This document shows, piece by piece, positions 61,220-64,000 of a stretch of DNA of 64,000 bases; positions within the stretch are counted from its first letter, which is position 1, and every line of letters starts with the position of its first letter. The stretch is taken from NCBI GenBank assembly GCA_013396915.1, contig VWZL01001979.1:620001-684000 (forward strand). Direction: 5' to 3'. The position numbers and the translations under genes are program-made. The notes below the pieces were generated by a model, which had not been told where the DNA came from, made no database searches, and worked only from the letters and a program-made list of their open reading frames with translations. Source of the DNA: Stercorarius parasiticus. Lineage: Eukaryota; Chordata; Aves; Charadriiformes; Stercorariidae.

Positions 61220-62170
61220 TGCCAATGCATCTGCCACATAAGAATGCAAAACCATACTACCCAGTAGTCAGTCTGTCTACCAACAACAGTGATGCTTCCA
61301 GCAAGGTGAAAGGCTGTGGTTCTCAGACTGTGTGGACAATAAATATAATGAAAGTGTTGGAAGTGGTCTCAAGGATTCTTTCAAAACACCGTATAATCAT
61401 ACACACAGTACAACTTTTTGTTTTAAACTCTAAATTACAGCTCTCCATTTTCACCGCAGTGGGGAAATAATTTAGCCTTATCTTGTACCTCAATTTCTCT
61501 CATACTTCTGAGAATTGTATTGGGCTTCTACAGAAGTTTCTTTTGATATTAACACTCATTTTTGTGGCAGAAATCAAGGCTTTAACTTTCCTTTCCAAAT
61601 ATGGCTGAACACTATGATCACAATTTGTTCTTAGTTGGATGGTGATTGCAGTTAGTATAAACTTAAAAGTTTAATCAAAGAGACCAAAGAGAGGATCCAC
61701 TTAGTTACAATGTAGTTGTTAAAGCAACGTCATGCCATGTTTGTATACTGATTTAGTATATTCCTATATCGCTTCATGTTAGCATCTTCCTTGGGAATTC
61801 AGCTCTCTGTTCTGATGCATATGTCCTAAGATCTTTAATTTCATTGAAATATAATTCATCGTATTCAAATAAAGGTATCTTACATAATAATTAAGGGTCA
61901 GAGTATTGATCCTGCCGTCCCCATCTGTGTGCCAGGCAACCAGATCTTGAGGTTACTTTCCATATTTTCAAATAGCAGTTGGATTCCATGAATATCAATA
62001 TCATTCATGAGTGATGGACTACTAAACTGGATGGTAATTACACATTGTGATCAAGTAATCATTGAAATTCAACTAAAAGAACAAAATTCAGTAACAGCAT
62101 AAAATCCATTTTGATGAATGCCTTTAGCATTAAGAATACATGAAATGTCCTTTCAAAAATGTATGTAGCA
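61220..62170. other. AT-rich non-coding stretch
   Basis: Nothing recognised. Confidence 0.5.
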
Positions 62171-62176
62171 CCCAAT

Positions 62177-62603
62177 TGTCCTGGTTTGAGGGAAAACAGA
62201 ACCAATTTTCTGATTCGTAATTTTACTTTTTAGCTGGGCCTCTTCCAACTGACTAAAGTCTGAAATTAACAGCATATTGTTCAGNNNNNNNNNNNNNNNN
62301 NNNNNNNNNNNNNNNNNNNNNNNNNNNNNNNNNNNNNNNNNNNNNNNNNNNNNNNNNNNNNNNNNNNNNNNNNNNNNNNNNNNNNNNNNNNNNNNNNNNN
62401 NNNNNNNNNNNNNNNNNNNNNNNNNNNNNNNNNNNNNNNNNNNNNNNNNNNNNNNNNNNNNNNNNNNNNNNNNNNNNNNNNNNNNNNNNNNNNNNNNNNN
62501 NNNNNNNNNNNAATCTCCTTATCTCTTCCTCTCCTCTCTGAGGAGAGAGGCGGGGGAGGGCCATCTGTCGTTCTGATTGGCCAATCCGGCCAAAACCACG
62601 ACA
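62177..62603 (+). mobile_element. Solo-LTR-like avian ERV element with internal assembly gap
   Basis: Starts 'tgtcctggtttgagggaaaac' and ends 'ggccaaaaccacgaca' (TG...CA). Exact 5-bp target duplication: ccaat at 62172-62176 and ccaat at 62604-62608. 227 Ns at 62285-62511 replace the middle. The right part is GC-rich (gaggagagaggcgggggagggcc) and contains 'ctgattggccaat', a CCAAT-type promoter motif in both orientations. The start wording is that of a common bird LTR family. Because the outer termini and target duplication are present once each, the minimal reading is a solo LTR. If the gap size is only nominal, an internal provirus cannot be excluded. Confidence 0.8.
62285..62511. other. Assembly gap (227 Ns)
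   Basis: Unsequenced bases inside the LTR-like element. Open frames across it are meaningless. Confidence 0.99.
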
Positions 62604-62609
62604 CCAATT

Positions 62610-64000
62610 GTAGAGAAATACTGGAGCACTAGGTTATTTTAGCTTTTTCATCATGGCTAGTTAACAGCTTGATTTGTTTGTTAATGTGCAGAACACCATG
62701 AAGCAGAATGGAAATAAATTTATTTTAAACTGGTCCTTATTAAAGGATAAGCACCAAAATACACAACTGAAAAATGTAAAAAAATTAGAATTTGGGGGGA
62801 GTTTCATGGTTTTCCTCATTGTATTTCTATTTTCAGGTATTTTATTTTTTCAAAGATCATGCATCTATATTATAACTCATTGTAAATATGTTTGTTATGT
62901 TTATTAGCTATATTTATTCAAAGAAAGTATATGGAATTGATATAGATATGAGGAACAATCACGTGAATGACAATAAAGCTTTTACAATCAGGATCTTCTG
63001 TATGCTATTTAGACAAAAAGAAACAACCTCCAGTATATTTACCAGTAAAACTGAATGACAAGATAGAGCCTTCCAAAGAAATGAGAGAGGGTGTTTTAGG
63101 GCAACAAGACTACAGAAATAGCAACAGTTCCATCTGCAAGCTGCAAATGATATAGAATCCAACTGATTTTGAATGTTATACGGTGAGTTGATATTTCCTG
63201 TTAATAAAAGGAAACTTCTGACCTGCATCTAGTTGGTGTACTCATCCACTGAGCCTATTATGTTCCCTTTAGTGCAGAGAAACCCTAGTACAGCAACGTT
63301 ATCTGGCTCATAATCTTATATTTCTTTATAAAACTATTTTGTAATCAATTGTGATTTTTATTTTGATTTAAAAAAGGTAAAAATTTAAAAAATAATAATG
63401 AAGAAAATAGAGTGGCAGAAACTTGCTTGACGTATAGAGCTAATTATGTGACAAAATATATTGCCTGTGTCTAGAGACGTCCTAAACAATGAATTTTGTG
63501 TGTTCTTAAATGTCAATTATTTCCCAATTAAAAAAAAATAAATTAAACATTTAAATTAAAGAGAAGATTACTGGCAAAAAAGGGGGAAAAGGACCGCAGT
63601 AAAAGGGATAAAAGATGTGTTAGGCTGTCACACCCATAGGTGGCTACTAATACAATGCATTTGACAAATTGCTATTTTCCATAGTTTCAGAACTGTGTAG
63701 ACCTGATTTGTTGCCAGAGATTGTCAGGATATCACGTCTCTTCTCTTCTTTGTTACTGAGGAGGAAAGTTAATTGTATTGATTCCCTGGCTCTAGTACCT
63801 TTTCCAGTTGAATGTGTTTCCAGTGATAGCATGCTTCAGCTACACCACCTCTATCTGCTGATGACTGCACACTCTCCTATCCATTCCCTGATTTGACTTT
63901 CTGCTCTCTATAGACCCAACCCAACGTCACTTCAGTCACCTCTACACCTCAGGCTTTACAGGTAGTATTCACGCTCTCTTCACTTTTCCCAGACCTCTTC
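62610..64000. other. AT-rich non-coding stretch to window end
   Basis: No gene recognised. Contains A-rich low-complexity sequence around 63355-63400 and 63530-63545; the frames at 63647-63896 are opposed shadows without features. Confidence 0.5.

Noticed and set aside
62253..62607. Three open frames of about 100 codons
   Set aside because: They run through 227 Ns and have no sequence content.
1..64000. CRISPR arrays, bacterial operons, intact tRNA or rRNA genes
   Set aside because: No regularly spaced direct repeats, no bacterial gene organisation and no intact cloverleaf or rRNA text were seen; all signals are those of a vertebrate genome.

Overview
This window reads as nuclear DNA of a bird, probably non-coding (intergenic or deep intronic). 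The main evidence is at least sixteen fragments of the CR1 LINE, the dominant avian retrotransposon. They are recognisable by the 'attctatgattctatg' type 3' tail, the conserved 3' UTR block (gttggaaggaccttaaagatcatctagtccaac type) and degenerate reverse transcriptase reading frames. Two solo-LTR-like sequences of avian ERV families, with 5-bp target duplications, support the same assignment. A neognath bird is the natural reading; a passerine is possible but cannot be shown from this sequence alone.

I find no convincing protein-coding gene, no splice-bounded exon series, no rRNA or intact tRNA gene and no CRISPR. The longest open frames are either CR1 reverse transcriptase remnants (40768-41448 plus; 57193-57789 minus) or chance frames without family features. 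The background is AT-rich and apparently single-copy, with short simple repeats.

Layout: 1-8 kb has CR1 fragments A-E, including a head-to-head pair at 7.05-7.75 kb. 8-25 kb is AT-rich sequence with several very old amniote repeats (palindromic MITE-like pieces near 13.9, 17.9 and 20.35 kb; MIR/L3-like tails), a short minus-strand ERV LTR piece at 20.43 kb and a short CR1 tail at 21.15 kb. A 0.7-kb CR1 lies at 25.2 kb. 26-39.6 kb is a long non-coding stretch with a tRNA-like patch (33.1 kb) and an old MIR/L3-like tail (33.8 kb). A GC-rich LTR-like block is at 39.64-40.04 kb and the longest plus-strand CR1 at 40.77-41.90 kb. At 48.89-50.35 kb there is a perfect 727-bp direct duplication split by a single N, almost certainly an unmerged assembly overlap, and each copy carries a long hairpin. 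52.4-54.1 kb is a nested cluster of CR1 pieces and a solo LTR. Two large minus-strand CR1s occupy 56.8-57.8 and 60.0-61.2 kb. A gapped solo LTR (227 Ns inside) lies at 62.18-62.60 kb.

The repeats do not form a functional unit. The CR1 copies are independent, 5'-truncated and mutated insertions of different ages and subfamilies. I did not find a new biological system. The most useful observations are the assembly duplication, the hairpin element, the gapped LTR, the unclassified GC-rich LTR-like block and the ancient amniote repeats that may be retained as regulatory DNA.
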